Assembly: GCA_029204225.1 (NCBI GenBank)
Contig: CM055107.1
Span: 15,620,900 to 15,684,899, forward strand
Reading direction: 5' to 3'
DNA length: 64,000 bases
Source: Diphasiastrum complanatum
Taxonomy: Eukaryota > Streptophyta > Lycopodiopsida > Lycopodiales > Lycopodiaceae
The notes below the pieces were generated by a model. It was given only the letters and a program-made list of their open reading frames with translations. It searched no databases and had not been told where the DNA came from. Every line of letters starts with the position of its first letter. The stretch's first letter is position 1. Of the stretch, positions 1 to 11,076 are shown piece after piece. The translations under genes and the position numbers were made by a program.

Positions 1-1222
1 TAACTAGTACTAGATTAAAGATAGAGGCAATTGAAAATTGCATTCTCTAAAGAGGACGACCTAGTAACCGTTAACAGTTCTGGAGAATGTATCAAATTTT
101 CCATTAAGGTGTGATGACTTTCCAGAATGGGAAAGGTATGCTAAGTCCCAACAGTAGGCAAATGGGCCGGTTACCTAGAGGGTCAATTGACAAGTATATA
201 CGATCTTGCTGCTATCCAAACTAGGCACCTAGTGTCTATTTGGTTAGATATGTCACTGCATGGAATGCAGTGTACCTGCAAAACATTATCCAATAAGATG
301 GGCAAGAACAAGTATGGTAGGTCTAATTGGGCATGAGGCTGGTTGTCAAAAGTCATATGCTTGTTAGTTAGGTCGAGACATAGAGTACTAGTTGACCAAC
401 CACTGATAGACTATGTGACCCAGGACAAGAAAGGCAGGTAGATGAATACACACATGCAGGCGTGTGAGTTAGGGCGCATGGCTGCTCTTTGGTAGACTGT
501 ATTTGAAATGCCTCCTTGTATACAAAGATGTAGGACATGGTCCAATGTAAATCTCTTCTTTCTTTTCCACACAATGATGCTCATCAAGTCATGACCAGTT
601 AAGCTGACAATGGTCCCGAGTAGCTGTTATTCCAGCCACCCAGCTAGAGACGGCAAATGAATATTTTTACAAGAACATTTTGTGCGATACATGGTTGTCG
701 CATGCCAATCTCATGTGTTAGAATGCAGAATGGAGAAACATTGACGATGATTGTTTTACAATCCTTCAACATTGACCTACTATTGCTCACATCTTTTTTC
801 CCAGTTTTATCATTGAGGTACATATGGTTCCGATATGCAGCTACTCTGAGAGTGAACATGACCACTGCAGGGCTAATCATTTTGATTAAGTAGAAAGTTT
901 TACGTTTTATGTTTTACCTACCATATGTAAGCGTATGTCCTGTTTTGTGTTCTCAAAGCCATTCTTATGCTCCCATTAGACAGTACGTACTTGGATGCAC
1001 TATTTTTGTTTTTTTTTTGTATGAAGGGCATCGATAAAGCTGCTCTTCTCTCTTGCTTTCTCTCTCAAGCCACATATGATGTTAGATTCAGCTGTAGCTA
1101 GCAATAAAAAAGATGTTCCATCTAGTTGTTTCCATTTTAAGCAAGCACCAATTCTTTGATATTTTGGATACTTCATTTCAAGAAGTTCAGATAACTTGGA
1201 CACCGATATGTTCTATTTGCAG
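1..1222. other. No gene recognised; possible intron or upstream part of the fibrillin-like gene
   Basis: I see no convincing exon, RNA gene or transposon here. All open frames are short and match no family I know. If the exon at 1223-1334 belongs to a live gene, part of this stretch would be intron; it ends in a pyrimidine-rich acceptor (ttctatttgcag). Confidence 0.4.
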
Positions 1223-1334
1223 GTTTGAGTCAGTATACCTAGATGATAAGATACGAGTGGCCAAAGACATACGAGGTGATTACCTTGTTGTTGATAGGGC
1301 TCCTTATGCATTTGAAGGGCTTCAAGATGTTTAA
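1223..1334 (+). CDS. Last exon of a PAP/fibrillin-like plastid protein (partial)
   Basis: After a good acceptor (ttctatttgcag, ending at 1222) the sequence reads a split codon, then FESVYLDDKIRVAKDIRGDY, then LVVDRAPYAFEGLQDV and a TAA stop at 1332-1334. The pattern VYLDD-IRV-KDIRGDYLVVDRAPY is what I recall as the C-terminal block of plastid-lipid-associated proteins (fibrillins), which bind lipids on plastoglobules and thylakoids. Only this block is seen. The N-terminal lipocalin-like part is not recognisable upstream, so the other exons may lie before the window or this may be a gene fragment. The paralogue cannot be assigned. The last six residues do not match a tail I know. Family is moderately sure; functionality is not. 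Confidence 0.45.
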
Positions 1335-2587
1335 GCAGGTACAACATTGAACGAACTCAATGAACTATGGAATGTTTTCTCAAAGGCTGCATATATTACG
1401 TTGTAGTTGGATTTGAAATGGTCTCTCTGGCATACTTTTTTATTCTGTTTTGTACAGGAAAAGAAAAAACTTTCAGCTAAGATTTTACAAGCTGATGATA
1501 TCCGTTCTTTGCTTTGCTTCCTTTTTATGATTTTTGCACATGTTCCACCTGGCAATTCCTTCGAATGAAGGGGCTAGGTATTTCCCTTGTACAAAATATG
1601 TAGCTTGTCAGGCAAATTCTTATCATTTAACTTATGAGTTTGTAAAAGATCAAATTCCTTTGGTACTCTTCATCTTATTACATTATCCAGGTCATGCACT
1701 GATTATTCAACGAATTCATGACCATTCTGATTTTTCTACCAAGATCCTGACACACAAGGTGAAGATTTATTTCAATACATACATGAACTAAACATAGATT
1801 TGGCAGAGATAGTTGCAATGTTTGAACCTCTGTAAGCCAAAATTAATCACTTCTTGATTAATACTTTTGAGAAAGGGCTAATAATGAGCAATGAAAGATC
1901 AACAAAAAATCACTGTATTCAACTGAAGAATACTCCATTGCAGTTGTCTTGGAATCAAGTTTTGAACATTAGATCCTTGAATTGCAGCTAACTAGCAGTT
2001 GATGAATTCTCAATTTGATACATTGTCTTGGAAAAATGGCACTTCTAATTCGAATGATGCAAAGTATGTCTTTGTATACATTTTGTGATTATTTGTTCTT
2101 TCAACATAATACTCAATTGATTCAATGTGATTTGAACGTTCCTCAAACAGAAGCATGTTGATCCTCTTTCTCAAAGGTTCAAATATAGTCTCTTGTCCAG
2201 CTGCTACCAGTTTGTTGTCCATTGTTCTCTGTACACGACTTACCTATTCCAATGTTGTAAGTTGAAGTTAATTTTTTGTCTGGCAATATGCTAGGATGAG
2301 AGAGGTATAATTACTGCAGAAATGATGGTAGCAAAGGCTCAAATGCAGTTGTCCTATTTATTTCTTTCAAGTAATTTTGTGGAAGGCTGCACCTTACTGT
2401 CCTTCAAATTCTGCCCGGATTCTGGAAATTTATCATGCCGTACCGTATGCTTTAGTCTGAATGAGGACAGAGTTTGATAGCATATGTGTAGTTTGTATTT
2501 CTCTAACACTCACTAACAATCTCATGGAGAGATGAATTTGTTATTCAAGTCATTGTAAGGTCAATTTAGAATCACTTTGATCCAAAC
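1335..2587. other. No feature recognised
   Basis: AT-rich sequence downstream of the fibrillin-like exon. The first few hundred bases could hold its 3' untranslated region. No further coding block, repeat or RNA gene is supported. Confidence 0.4.
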
Positions 2588-3930
2588 AATGCACAATAAA
2601 TCATGCCCCTTCAGGGTTGGCTTTTCTCGTTTGTTCATTTAGATCAACATGGTCTATATTGGCCCTTTCTTCTGGAGATGAAACCATATACACACATTTC
2701 AAAATACAGATAGATCTACAACATTGAACAAACCAGAACAAGTTACTTTAAGCTACCCTTTACATTGACACATTGTTTGAACTAGTACATCTAAAAGGCA
2801 TCTCCCAACTGTTTCAGTATACATAGCATTCTCTGAAAAATTCACCATGTCAATTTTACATGACTCCGTATATAGTAGGTCAGGTAGAACCAATGAAGTG
2901 GGGACGACTTTGATTGTTTCTATCATTCTATCATCTAGCTTGTTGCTTATTATTCAAAGTTTCTCCAATTTACATGACTCTGTATATAGTAGGTCAGGTA
3001 GAAACAATGAAGTGGGGACGACTTTTTACAAGTCAACCCTGGATGCCTTTTGCTATCCTCATGTGCATGATCTGTATCTTGTTTTATTATTGTTTCTATC
3101 ATTCTATCATCTAGCTTGTTGCTTGTTATTCAAAGTTTCTCCCTTTTCTATGCATCTATTCAACTTATGCACAATAATACAATATGGGCCTTCAGGGTTG
3201 TTGTGGGCTTTCTCACTCAAATATTAAAATCAACAGTCTTCATTGGCCCCTATTCTGGAGATGAAAACATATACACCCATTTCAAAATACAGATAGCACC
3301 AAAATTCAACTAAAGTAACGGCAAAATTCACAATGCAGGTAAATTCACAACAAACCATCATAAGTTACTGAAGGCTACCTTCTGAATTGTAGTACTGTAT
3401 AGATTGTTCAAACTAGTATGTCTAAAAGACATCTCCCGAATGTTTTCCTTTATACATGGCAATAGTTTGAAAACTTCACACTGTCAATTTTTCATAACTC
3501 TTCTGCATATAGTAAGATAGGTAGAACCAATGAAGTGGGGACAACTTTTTGTAAGTCAACCTTGGATGCCTTTTGCTATCCTCATGTGCATGATCCGTTT
3601 CTATCATTCCATCATGTAACTTGTTGCTTACTATTCAAATTTACTCCATTTTCCATGCCTCTATTCAACTTATGCAGACATTATGCCCCTTCAGGGTTGT
3701 CGTTGGCTTTTCTTCCTTGCTAATTGTAATCAACATGGTCTTTATTGGCCCTTATTCTGGAGACAAAAACATATATGCACTTTCCAAAGTACAAATCTAT
3801 CCACAACAAACCAGCATAAGATACTTAAGTATACCTTTTAAATTGTACTGCTGTATATGCTATTTAAACTAGCATGCCTAAAAAACATCTCCCAAATGTT
3901 TTCAGTTATACATAGCATTAGTCACTATGT
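2588..3930. repeat. Diverged tandem repeat, about 2.5 units of roughly 500-580 bp
   Basis: Three landmark blocks recur in the same order. 'ccttcagggttg' occurs near 2608, 3190 and 3690. 'atcaacatggtct' or its variant, followed by a ggccc-ttctggaga block, occurs near 2643, 3229 and 3731. 'aatgaagtggggac' occurs near 2892, 3005 and 3529, with 'tggatgccttttgctatcc' following the last two. Units are about 2588-3167, 3168-3672 and a partial third from 3673. Unit 1 holds an extra internal duplication of about 112 bp (2859-2970 repeated at 2971-3080). Short open frames inside it contain these repeats and look incidental. Confidence 0.8.
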
Positions 3931-6050
3931 CAAATAGGACTGGTGACTTACAGATAAAGGCACATCAAAACAGTCATAGCATGTTTGTGAAATAAAATTC
4001 TTATGACATTGTATTTTGTCAAAATCAGCATATAATGCATCAAAGATTTTTCCAAAGCTACCTCACAGAAGAGGGTTCTTGAATTTTCTGAATTCAGTGG
4101 TCTTTAAATGTAATTTCTAGTACATATGAACTATGATGGGAAGTCTGTATGAATAACTGTTTCAAAAGCACTACGATGAGGTTGTCACATAAAATACTGA
4201 CAAGATTAAGGTTGTTTTATTCCTCAATGATAGAATCACATGAATTGCAAGTGGTACAAAGGATTCAAGTATTATGTACCATTGTATGTAGACTCTTTCC
4301 TGTTGCTGGTTTGTGAGGGAATCAACAATGAACACCTAAACATCTTGTCCTTCATTAGGATATAGGATGGCATGGTTTCTGGATGGTCACTGCCAAATCT
4401 GAACTATCACAATCATCTCTATTGTCACTCAATATACACTTTCTTACGAGGATGGTCACTGCCAAATCTTATCATCACATCATCATAATCATCTCGTGCA
4501 ATGTCTTACATCTTGAAATTTAGGCTTGTTTTTGTAAATGTGGATGTATTTTTAGTTGAGACATGATGTGTACTGGTTGTGGTTGTATGTGGGTCCATCA
4601 CAGTGTGAGTCCTTTTGAGGGACTTTTACAAGTATTGAACCTGCAGGGTCTACCCCAACAAGCTTTTTGGGTAAAAAAATCTTGGCCCATCAAATGCACA
4701 ATAATAAACATCAGTGTATAAGTTAAATTGCAGAATATGACCATCAATTACACCGACTATAAAATGGTCATTTAAAGTGTTTAAAAGTCTGAACAAAAAA
4801 AATGTCTCTCATACAAGTTGGAGTTTTTTGCAGGGTGGCAAAAGAGAATGTTTTTCAAGAAGTGAAGCCACGGCTATCTATAAAACTTGGGTACCACATA
4901 TATATTGGGATGAATGTTCAATTTGGTGTGCATAATGAGCTGCTCTAGTCTTATTGTGGATTTAATATTTTTCTCTCTCGTGTGATACTAAACTGTACAA
5001 TTCAACTTCAGATTTTAAGCCCATGTTAAGGAAAGGTAGTCAGAATTGTGAGTAAACAGGGCACATTTCTCTAAGTAGTAAAATTGTAGTTTATATAATC
5101 TTGAAAGCAAACCGAGGCATCAATAGCAAGAAAAGATAGAAGTCTTATGTGCACTGCTGTAATATAGGATGAGCTGCTCATTGTCTATGTAGCTAAGAAA
5201 GGCAAGTGATAGTTAATACAGTAAGAGTTCTTTTGAGAGCTTAATAATGTGATTGCCACTCAATAACATCAAATGGAACCTCTTCTTTGAAATTATGCAC
5301 TTCTAAACCATCAATGAGAACTTCATATGTCAAGGTGAGGATGATTACATATTTCTCACCAAAAGTTCACATTGGTCGATGTAGGTAGTTCTGAGCACAA
5401 AACATTTGAAGTCACCTTCTTAGTTGTGGTTTTCATTTCTTCTTATTTCATTGATCTTGATCACAAATAGTCGCAACAGACAACTTTGAGATGTTTATTT
5501 GGAGTTATTTTGTAACTATCCACGGACATACGTGGCCATTAAATTCGGCAAATCCAATTTCATTGACACGATAAATTTCATGTTTAGACTATATTTAAGC
5601 TAGTATCCTTACTTGATTATAAACAAATTGAAACAAGCAACATTTTTGTAGCTAATAACATATGTCCATTGAAGCACTTGGCTTTTTATCTAATAATGAT
5701 TCTCAATCTTGTGGTCCAGGTCAAGTAGTTGTTGTTGCAAGACCAATTAATTTGTTTTGTTGAACTCTTTAACAATAATGATTGCCATAAGAGAGGATCT
5801 TTTGTCACGCAATACGCAACATGAAACTAGTTTTACCTATTTGGCCCTTATTAGCTTTTCTAAATAAAATAATTGCATTTGCATCATACATTAGAGGAAT
5901 TTTGAATTCAAAAAAGACCTTATAAGGAATGCCATGTAGATTAATGTAAATTATTAAAATAAATTCATTTTCTCCCCAAAGGCTTTTTTATTTCTGTCCA
6001 CACTAATTTTGATGCTTAACCATTCTATGTACATTACATATATAGTTCAT
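3931..6050. other. No gene recognised
   Basis: AT-rich non-coding sequence. The only local structure seen is a 20-bp exact repeat, ggatggtcactgccaaatct, at 4381-4400 and 4450-4469. No open frame of note on either strand. Confidence 0.4.
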
Positions 6051-6054
6051 TAGA

Positions 6055-6365
6055 AATAATATAACTTTTGGATCATAGCTTCTATTGAGAAGAAAAGTTA
6101 TAGTCAGTCAAAGTTTTAAAAGATCCAATATCTCTTCTGTGCACGGATAAAGGACCGTCTTAACCAAATATCGCTTCTGTGCGCAAATAGAGCACTCTCT
6201 CAGTGAGAAGGTACTCTAATAGGCGCACATAAGTGATATTCGGTTTTCTAGAAAAACTTTGGTTGGCTGTAACTTTTGAATAGTAGCTCAGAAGTAGGTT
6301 GTTGGCTTTCCAACGACATAATTTTCGTCTCAATTAGAGCTACAGTTTAAAAGTTATACTAATTC
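6055..6365. repeat. Imperfect inverted repeat (foldback or MITE-like element)
   Basis: The left half (about 6055-6150) pairs with the reverse complement of the right half (about 6210-6365) in two nested segments. 'aaaagttatagtcagtcaaag' at 6093 matches the reverse complement of 'ctttggttggctgtaactttt' near 6258-6277. Further in, 'atatcgcttctgtgcgc' near 6167 faces 'gcgcacataagtgatat' near 6221. The outermost arms carry ataacttttn..tagct(c/t) on both sides. No coding capacity and no clear target duplication. It could be a MITE or the remains of an inverted insertion. Confidence 0.55.
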
Positions 6366-6959
6366 TTTATTTTTTTTATATTATACTATGGATAACATGT
6401 CATGTTGTGGGGGTTGTGACTGACGCCGAATTATAGTGTTATTAAAAAAAGAGATTTCATTTTATTGAGACGTTATGTAGATTTCAAATTTGAGTGTTTT
6501 GATTGGTCCATGTGTAAGAATTTTTGAAAAAAATATAAAGAGAATATTTACAAAGAGTTTTTTTTTAATTTAAAACTCCTCTAATGTGGAGCTCTTGATC
6601 CTCATCTCTTTCTCAAAATAATGTGAATAAAGGCCAATCTAGTACACTTATGAGCTTTGGGTCTACTATTTTATGATTTGCTTCTCACATTGATATGTGA
6701 ATTTGATGAATAATTAGATTAGGAGGAAAAAAAAAGTTTCAATTCTATAGAAAGCAGTCAAAGCTAGCATGGAAAACTCAACAAGTGTTTGAGCTTAGAA
6801 AAATGACATTTGTATCAAACTTGATGCATGCATTTGAGATGACGAAATGGGCAACTACGCACATTTTGGAGGGTGCTCAATAAGCCCAAATAATTAAGTG
6901 CTTACCATTGTATGAAGTCTCATGAAAAACACAAAGGAAAGAAAATGTGTGGATTTCAT
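6366..6959. other. No feature recognised; possible 3' end of the gypsy element
   Basis: AT-rich DNA without open frames. A minus-strand 3' LTR of the gypsy element next door would be expected here, but I see nothing matching its 5' LTR (11952-12309). Confidence 0.3.
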
Positions 6960-7440
6960 AGCTCAAGTCCCATTCTCTCGGCAAAAAGAGGGAGAGAACG
7001 CAAGTCCAAACTTTGGAAAATTGCTTAGCTAATGATTGATTTCATTTTGCAAAAAAAAATACGATTTTACTTGATGGCCATGCCAAGTTGGTAGCCATCT
7101 CTTAGAGTTTCGTAAGAGAACATATTTTTCTATCTCAAATCATCCAAAATGATCTAGATTGCTTTTTGTAACTAACTTACATGAAAAACTGGAAAAGCCT
7201 TATTGTTGTGTGGGAGTTCTAGTTCGTAGGTGACATCATCTAGTCTCCTACTGATGGTAAAAGGACCACAATACCTAGGAGACAATTTAGCACACACTCC
7301 TGATTTGAGGGTTTAGAGTCAACTGAGACTCTCAAGTAGACTTTCTCACCAACGGAGAACTGCACATCCCGTCTGTAATAGCCGGATCGAAGCATGTTTG
7401 AAAATTGGGCTGAAGGTCTCGGAATAATTCAGATCTAGAA
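6960..7440 (-). pseudogene. Ty3/gypsy integrase C-terminus and chromodomain-like tail, fragment
   Basis: Minus-strand translation gives [10 protein letters not shown] and then [10 protein letters not shown]...FPVFHVS (about 7320-7190). This is the conserved segment after the integrase core of plant Ty3/gypsy chromoviruses. Further down, near 7010-6960, FPKFGLAFSPSF..ENGT* resembles the end of gypsy polyproteins just before the polypurine tract. Between them a weak LPTW-H..VKS may be what is left of a chromodomain. Frames are broken by shifts and stops. Its orientation and place fit the 3' end of the same minus-strand element whose 5' half lies at 8393-12309, the middle having been lost or replaced by copia DNA (7442-8392). 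Confidence 0.6.
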
Positions 7441-7441
7441 A

Positions 7442-7680
7442 CTAGGAATAGCCTTTGGCAACCAGTCTGGATTTGTATCGATTTAGCCTTTCGTCAGCAT
7501 CATACTTCGCCTTGAATATCCATTTGCATGGAATCAGATTTCGATCCTTTGGCAGCTCAATGACTGTCCACATTTGATTCTCCATCAGAGAATCGAATTT
7601 CGTGTCCATCAATGTTTTCCATTGTTCAGCATCAGGTGTAGACATTGCCTCTGAAACTATATTTGGTTCCTGCACAAAGT
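7442..7680 (-). pseudogene. Ty1/copia reverse transcriptase N-terminal fragment
   Basis: Minus-strand translation reads SEAMSTPDAEQWKTLMDTKF then MWTVIELPKDRNLIPCKWIF, KAKYDADERLNRYKSRLVAKGYS. This is the entry to the copia reverse transcriptase (W-V/I..KW-FK.K...G...R.KARLVAKG). The palm motifs are absent because the fragment stops at 7442. Its open frame runs on upstream only because it reads antisense through LTR sequence (7682-7831). The closest relative in this window is the copia relic at 33.2 kb. The fragment lies in inverted orientation relative to the LTR and gag piece just beside it, so this is a rearranged junction rather than a gene. Confidence 0.75.
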
Positions 7681-7681
7681 A

Positions 7682-7959
7682 GGAAACACAACAGCGAGAT
7701 AAGACAACAAGAGATGTATACTGATTCAGATTCAGAATTATAAATTCATTTTTGATCAATAGTTTTTGTTTGTCTAAAATTGTCTTAAGTTGTCTCTTAG
7801 TTCTGCATATTATTTCCGCACGCATATTCAATCAAGACAAAAACTGTTCTATTAGTACATAGACCAGAAACAGACCCAATTGAAGACACTGATATTAGTT
7901 TGATTTATTCAAACTTTCATTGTGTTCTCTGTGGAAGAATAATTACTATTTTTCCTACA
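7682..7959 (+). mobile_element. 3' part of a copia LTR (U5 side)
   Basis: This stretch is the reverse complement of the end of the LTR at 35276-36229. Shared blocks include ggaaacacaacagcgagata (7682), gattcagaattat (near 7729) and ttcaaactttcat-gtgttctct-tggaagaataattact (7907-7947). It ends in CTACA at 7959, and a TGGTATCAGAGC primer-binding site follows at 7961. The 5' two thirds of the LTR are missing; at 7680 the sequence switches to an inverted reverse-transcriptase fragment. Confidence 0.75.
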
Positions 7960-8045
7960 GTGGTATCAGAGCGTATAGGATCAGAATTGATACAGTGGTA
8001 TTAGAGCGAATTAGAGTTGATACAGTGGTATCTTCGCACCCCTCT
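7957..8045 (+). promoter_or_regulatory. Triplicated tRNA-Met primer-binding site of a copia element
   Basis: The motif tacagtggtat(c/t)agagcg appears at 7957 (tggtatcagagc, a perfect match at 7961-7972), again at 7991 (tggtattagagcg), and a third time truncated at 8021 (tacagtggtatcttcgc). The period is about 30-34 bp. A retrotransposon normally has one such site, immediately after the 5' LTR. The extra copies lie in the leader before the gag start at 8106. Confidence 0.8.
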
Positions 8046-8105
8046 CAACATTCTTCATACATCCATCAGCAAGCCTCGCATCTAGAGTTATTCAGAAAAT
8101 AGAAG

Positions 8106-8372
8106 ATGTCATCGATCAGCAATATTCAGACTAAGATCACTACGATCTTGGATCTAGAAGGTTCAAAATATTTGATTTGGAAATTAAAGACTTTACTCAT
8201 ATTGAATGGCGAAGGTCTTTGGCAACAGGTAAAACCAATAGAGGAGAAGCCAGTAGCTACTCCTGGCAAAGAATTTCGAGAATGGAGTTTAAGAAATGAC
8301 AAAGCTATAACAATTATTGCGTCTTCAGTGCACGACAATATAATGCTAGATCTTACATCTGTGGAAGAATAA
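8106..8372 (+). pseudogene. Copia gag N-terminus, truncated
   Basis: A start codon at 8106 opens MSSISNIQTKITTILDLEGS, then YLIWKLKTLLILNGEGLWQQV. This resembles the N-terminal domain of copia Gag (the 'F...NY..W...M...L....LW.....G' pattern). The frame ends after LTSVEE at 8372 because coding sequence changes into a copy of the LTR end, tctgtggaagaataattact, at 8358. Zinc knuckle, protease and everything downstream are missing. Distance from the LTR and primer site is normal, so this is the authentic 5' end of an element that is then cut off. Confidence 0.7.
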
Positions 8373-8392
8373 TTACTATTTTTCCTACAGTG
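8358..8392 (+). repeat. 35-bp exact second copy of the LTR terminus
   Basis: Bases 8358-8392 repeat 7928-7962 without a mismatch (tctgtggaagaataattact, then atttttcctacagtg). They contain the last LTR bases plus the first three bases beyond. The copy lies at the junction between truncated gag and the minus-strand gypsy element, so two identical 35-bp direct repeats bracket a 430-bp interval. Confidence 0.85.
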
Positions 8393-8399
8393 CGGACTC

Positions 8400-9690
8400 T
8401 CAAATGAACTCCTTTCCCTTCCCCTTGAGAAGATTTGCCATGGGAACTGCTATTTAAGCATATTCCTTGAAAAATAGTCTATAATATCCCGCCAAACCTA
8501 GAAAGATCTGAAGCTCTAAAATATTTTGAGGTCTCAGCCAACTGAGTATGGATTTGACCTTACTGGGGTCCATCTTAATCCCATCTGTTGAGATAATGTG
8601 ACCCAAATAAGCTACTTCTTCAATGAAGAATTCACACTTAGGTTTCTTACCATAAAGCTTATGCTTTCTGAGTAGTCGAAACACCTTTTTGAGGTGTTTA
8701 AGATGCTCCTTCCTCGTCTTATTGTACACAAGGATGTCATCTAAAAATACGACTACAAACTTACCCAAGTATGGTTTGAGGACACTGTTTATCAAGGTCA
8801 TAAAGGTAGTTGGAGCATTTGTGAGCCCAAAAGGCATCACCTTAACCTCATAATGACCATGATGAGTCCTAAAAGTTGTTTTCGAGACATCTTCCGACTT
8901 TATACGGACTTGATGATATCCTGATCTAAGGGCAATTTTACTGAAAAATTTAGCCCCGTCGAGTTGGTCAAACAACTCGTCTGCCTAAGGCATTGGGTAC
9001 TTATTCTTAATTGTGACTTTATTGAGGGCTCTATAATCTATGCAAAGATGCATAGACCCCTCTTTCTTTTTGACCAAAAGGACTGGTGAGCCCATGGTCT
9101 GAATTTGGCCTTTCCCAAGATAATCTATTAACTACCTAGTTATTTCTTCATCCTCTGTCCGGCTGACCCGATACAGAGGTTTAGAAACAGGTGTTGTATC
9201 TGGTACTAGGTTTATTACATGATCTACTTCTTTGCTAGGTGGTAAACCATGTGGTAAATCTTCAGAAAAAACATCTTAAAATTTAGACAACAAAGTTTTT
9301 AATTTATTGATTATCTACTCTAAAGAACTAGAAATAGAAACTTCTGGAATAAACTGAAAGTCACATAAGAATACCTGATGGTCTTTGTCTCCGATTAGCT
9401 AACAGAGCTCTGAACTGCAGACCATAGGGCTGTTGCAGACATCATGCTCCCCATGTAACTGGATCTCTTGGCCTTTATGCTAAAAGCTGAGGGTGTTCTC
9501 CTGATAATTTCTGTGGAGGGAAGGTCCTAAACTGTAGAGCCAATCTCTCCCAAGAACAATGTCTGTGCGATCCAAGTGCATTATATGAAAGTTTATTTCA
9601 TCTTGATACCCTTGAATACCAAGATTTAAGCTACTTATCATAGTTTTCCAAATTTTCTTATTATTACCCTTAGCTGATGAAACTATATAC
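8400..9690 (-). pseudogene. Ty3/gypsy reverse transcriptase (decayed)
   Basis: Minus-strand reading shows the gypsy linker DVFSEDLPHGLPPSKEVDHV (about 9290-9220), then [20 protein letters not shown] (about 9090-9035), and [14 protein letters not shown] followed by an in-frame stop. Next comes a clean 173-codon frame (8975-8454) with MFDQLDGAKFFSKIALRSGY, VMPFGLTNAPTTFM and the catalytic FLDDILVY. It continues through YLGHIIS..GI..DP.K to the start of the connection segment. Stops near 8995, 9124 and 9277 and others break the frame. The catalytic YVDD-type box reads FLDD, normal for this superfamily. The enzyme copied element RNA into DNA in virus-like particles. Confidence 0.85.
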
Positions 9691-9699
9691 CTATGCTAA

Positions 9700-10050
9700 C
9701 TAGGTACTTCTGGAAGTTTGAGTTTTTTTAACTAGGGTGTAGTTGATGAAATTATGGGTCGCCCCATCATCAACCATAACTTTGACTGACTGGTCACCAA
9801 CGTTCCCATGCATACGTACTAGGTCATGCGGCCCAAAGCTGAAGGGTCTCACTAGCATTGCAGAGGTTAGTTGGCAACAATGTTCATGGTCTTCATGAAA
9901 CACTTTAATCTCGGAAGTTGCCGAGTCATTTGGGAAACTTACTGTCTGAACAATATGAGCTTGTTTTTTTTTATCTTTTTTAGTGAAAGGCCCCTTGGGA
10001 CACTGTCTGACTGTGTGTCCGGATCCCTTGCCTATGTACACAAAACACAA
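9700..10050 (-). pseudogene. Ty3/gypsy zinc knuckle and aspartic protease (decayed)
   Basis: The frame reads CFVYIGKGSGHTVRQCP, a CCHC zinc knuckle spoiled by an insertion between the first two cysteines. About 60 residues later comes VKVMVDDGATHNFINYTLVK. The last segment is the retropepsin active site, normally (V/L)(D/I)DSGA(T/S)HNFI; here it is DDGAT, so the catalytic Asp-Ser-Gly has become Asp-Asp-Gly. Gag binds RNA through the knuckle and the protease cuts the polyprotein. Confidence 0.7.
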
Positions 10051-10052
10051 AC

Positions 10053-11076
10053 GTTCTTGTTTGGCTTTCTCAAAATCTTATGATTTTAAGAACTGTATGA
10101 GTGATGGGCATTTCTGAGGAGCTTCACTCTCAACTTTATCTTCTTTCTTTCGTTTTAAAAATTTCTTTTTAAATTGAAAGTCTTTCTGAGGAGGCTGCTC
10201 AGAAAGGGGCTGCTGTCTTGCCCTCTTCCTACCCACTATCATCATAGATTTGAGCATATCTGAGAGATTGTTCTAGGGTAGTGGGTGAGTTTCTCTGGAC
10301 CTCTACTTTATATTCATCTTTAAGGCCACAAACAAATCCTCTAACTTTTTGATAGTCATCCATATTTTTTATCTTTAAAATTGCTTCTCGATAGCGTGAG
10401 ATATAATGGATTAAAGATCTGTCTATTATTGCTTTTTCCCAGGCTTCCCAGGCTCTATCAAGCTCATTTTCTGGTAGAAACTCTCTTAGGAACGCTTCTT
10501 CAAAAGCTTTCCATGACCAAGGAGTCTGCCCAATCTCCTGGAGGTTTAACCACCACTTATAGGCCATGGGCCCTAGGGAAAGAGTAGCCTCAATAGCCTG
10601 CAAATGGTCAGGGGTCTGTTTAAGAGCATTTATGTTCTTCCATTTGCTGAGGAAGGTTTGTAGAATATCTCGTTTCTATCCTTCTCTTCCCCAAGAAAAG
10701 TAGGAGGCTTTAAGTCTTTAAAGACACTAGGGTGAGACCACATAGGCTCACCCAAAATTGATGGAAGTGGAGAACGGGACGGCTGAGAAATGGATGGGAG
10801 GCTTCCTTTCATGGAGTTCAAAATTAAACTTTTGAGCTCGACGAACGAGTCATTCACACTAGACTTGAAATTGGCTAGAGCCAGTTTCAGTTCATCCACT
10901 TCTGCTACCAAGTGAAAATACTGCTCTTTGGTAACCAATTCGTCGAGTTCTTCGGCGAATTGCTCATGTTCTTCCACTTCCATGGGCTCTTTTCCCTTAT
11001 TGAACCTTAAAGATTCTGTTTCTAATTTGTCAATGCCTCTTGTCAGGGGTTGATCAGGTCTCGTAGAAGTTGTCAT
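10053..11076 (-). pseudogene. Ty3/gypsy gag (decayed)
   Basis: Two minus-strand frames cover it. 11076-10630 gives the N-terminal region, with an acidic EVEEHEQFAEELDELV stretch and a likely coiled coil (YFHLVAEVDELKLALANFKS), followed by PPTFLGE. 10603-10229 gives the retrotransposon Gag core with AYKWWLNLQ, SWKAFEEAFLREFLP and YRE.....DDYQKVRGFVCGL. The PPTF.G...N....W.......F linker spanning both is disrupted near 10620, where a frameshift separates the frames. Downstream, before the zinc knuckle, lies a Lys-rich stretch (about 10228-10053). Gag forms the particle. Confidence 0.8.
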
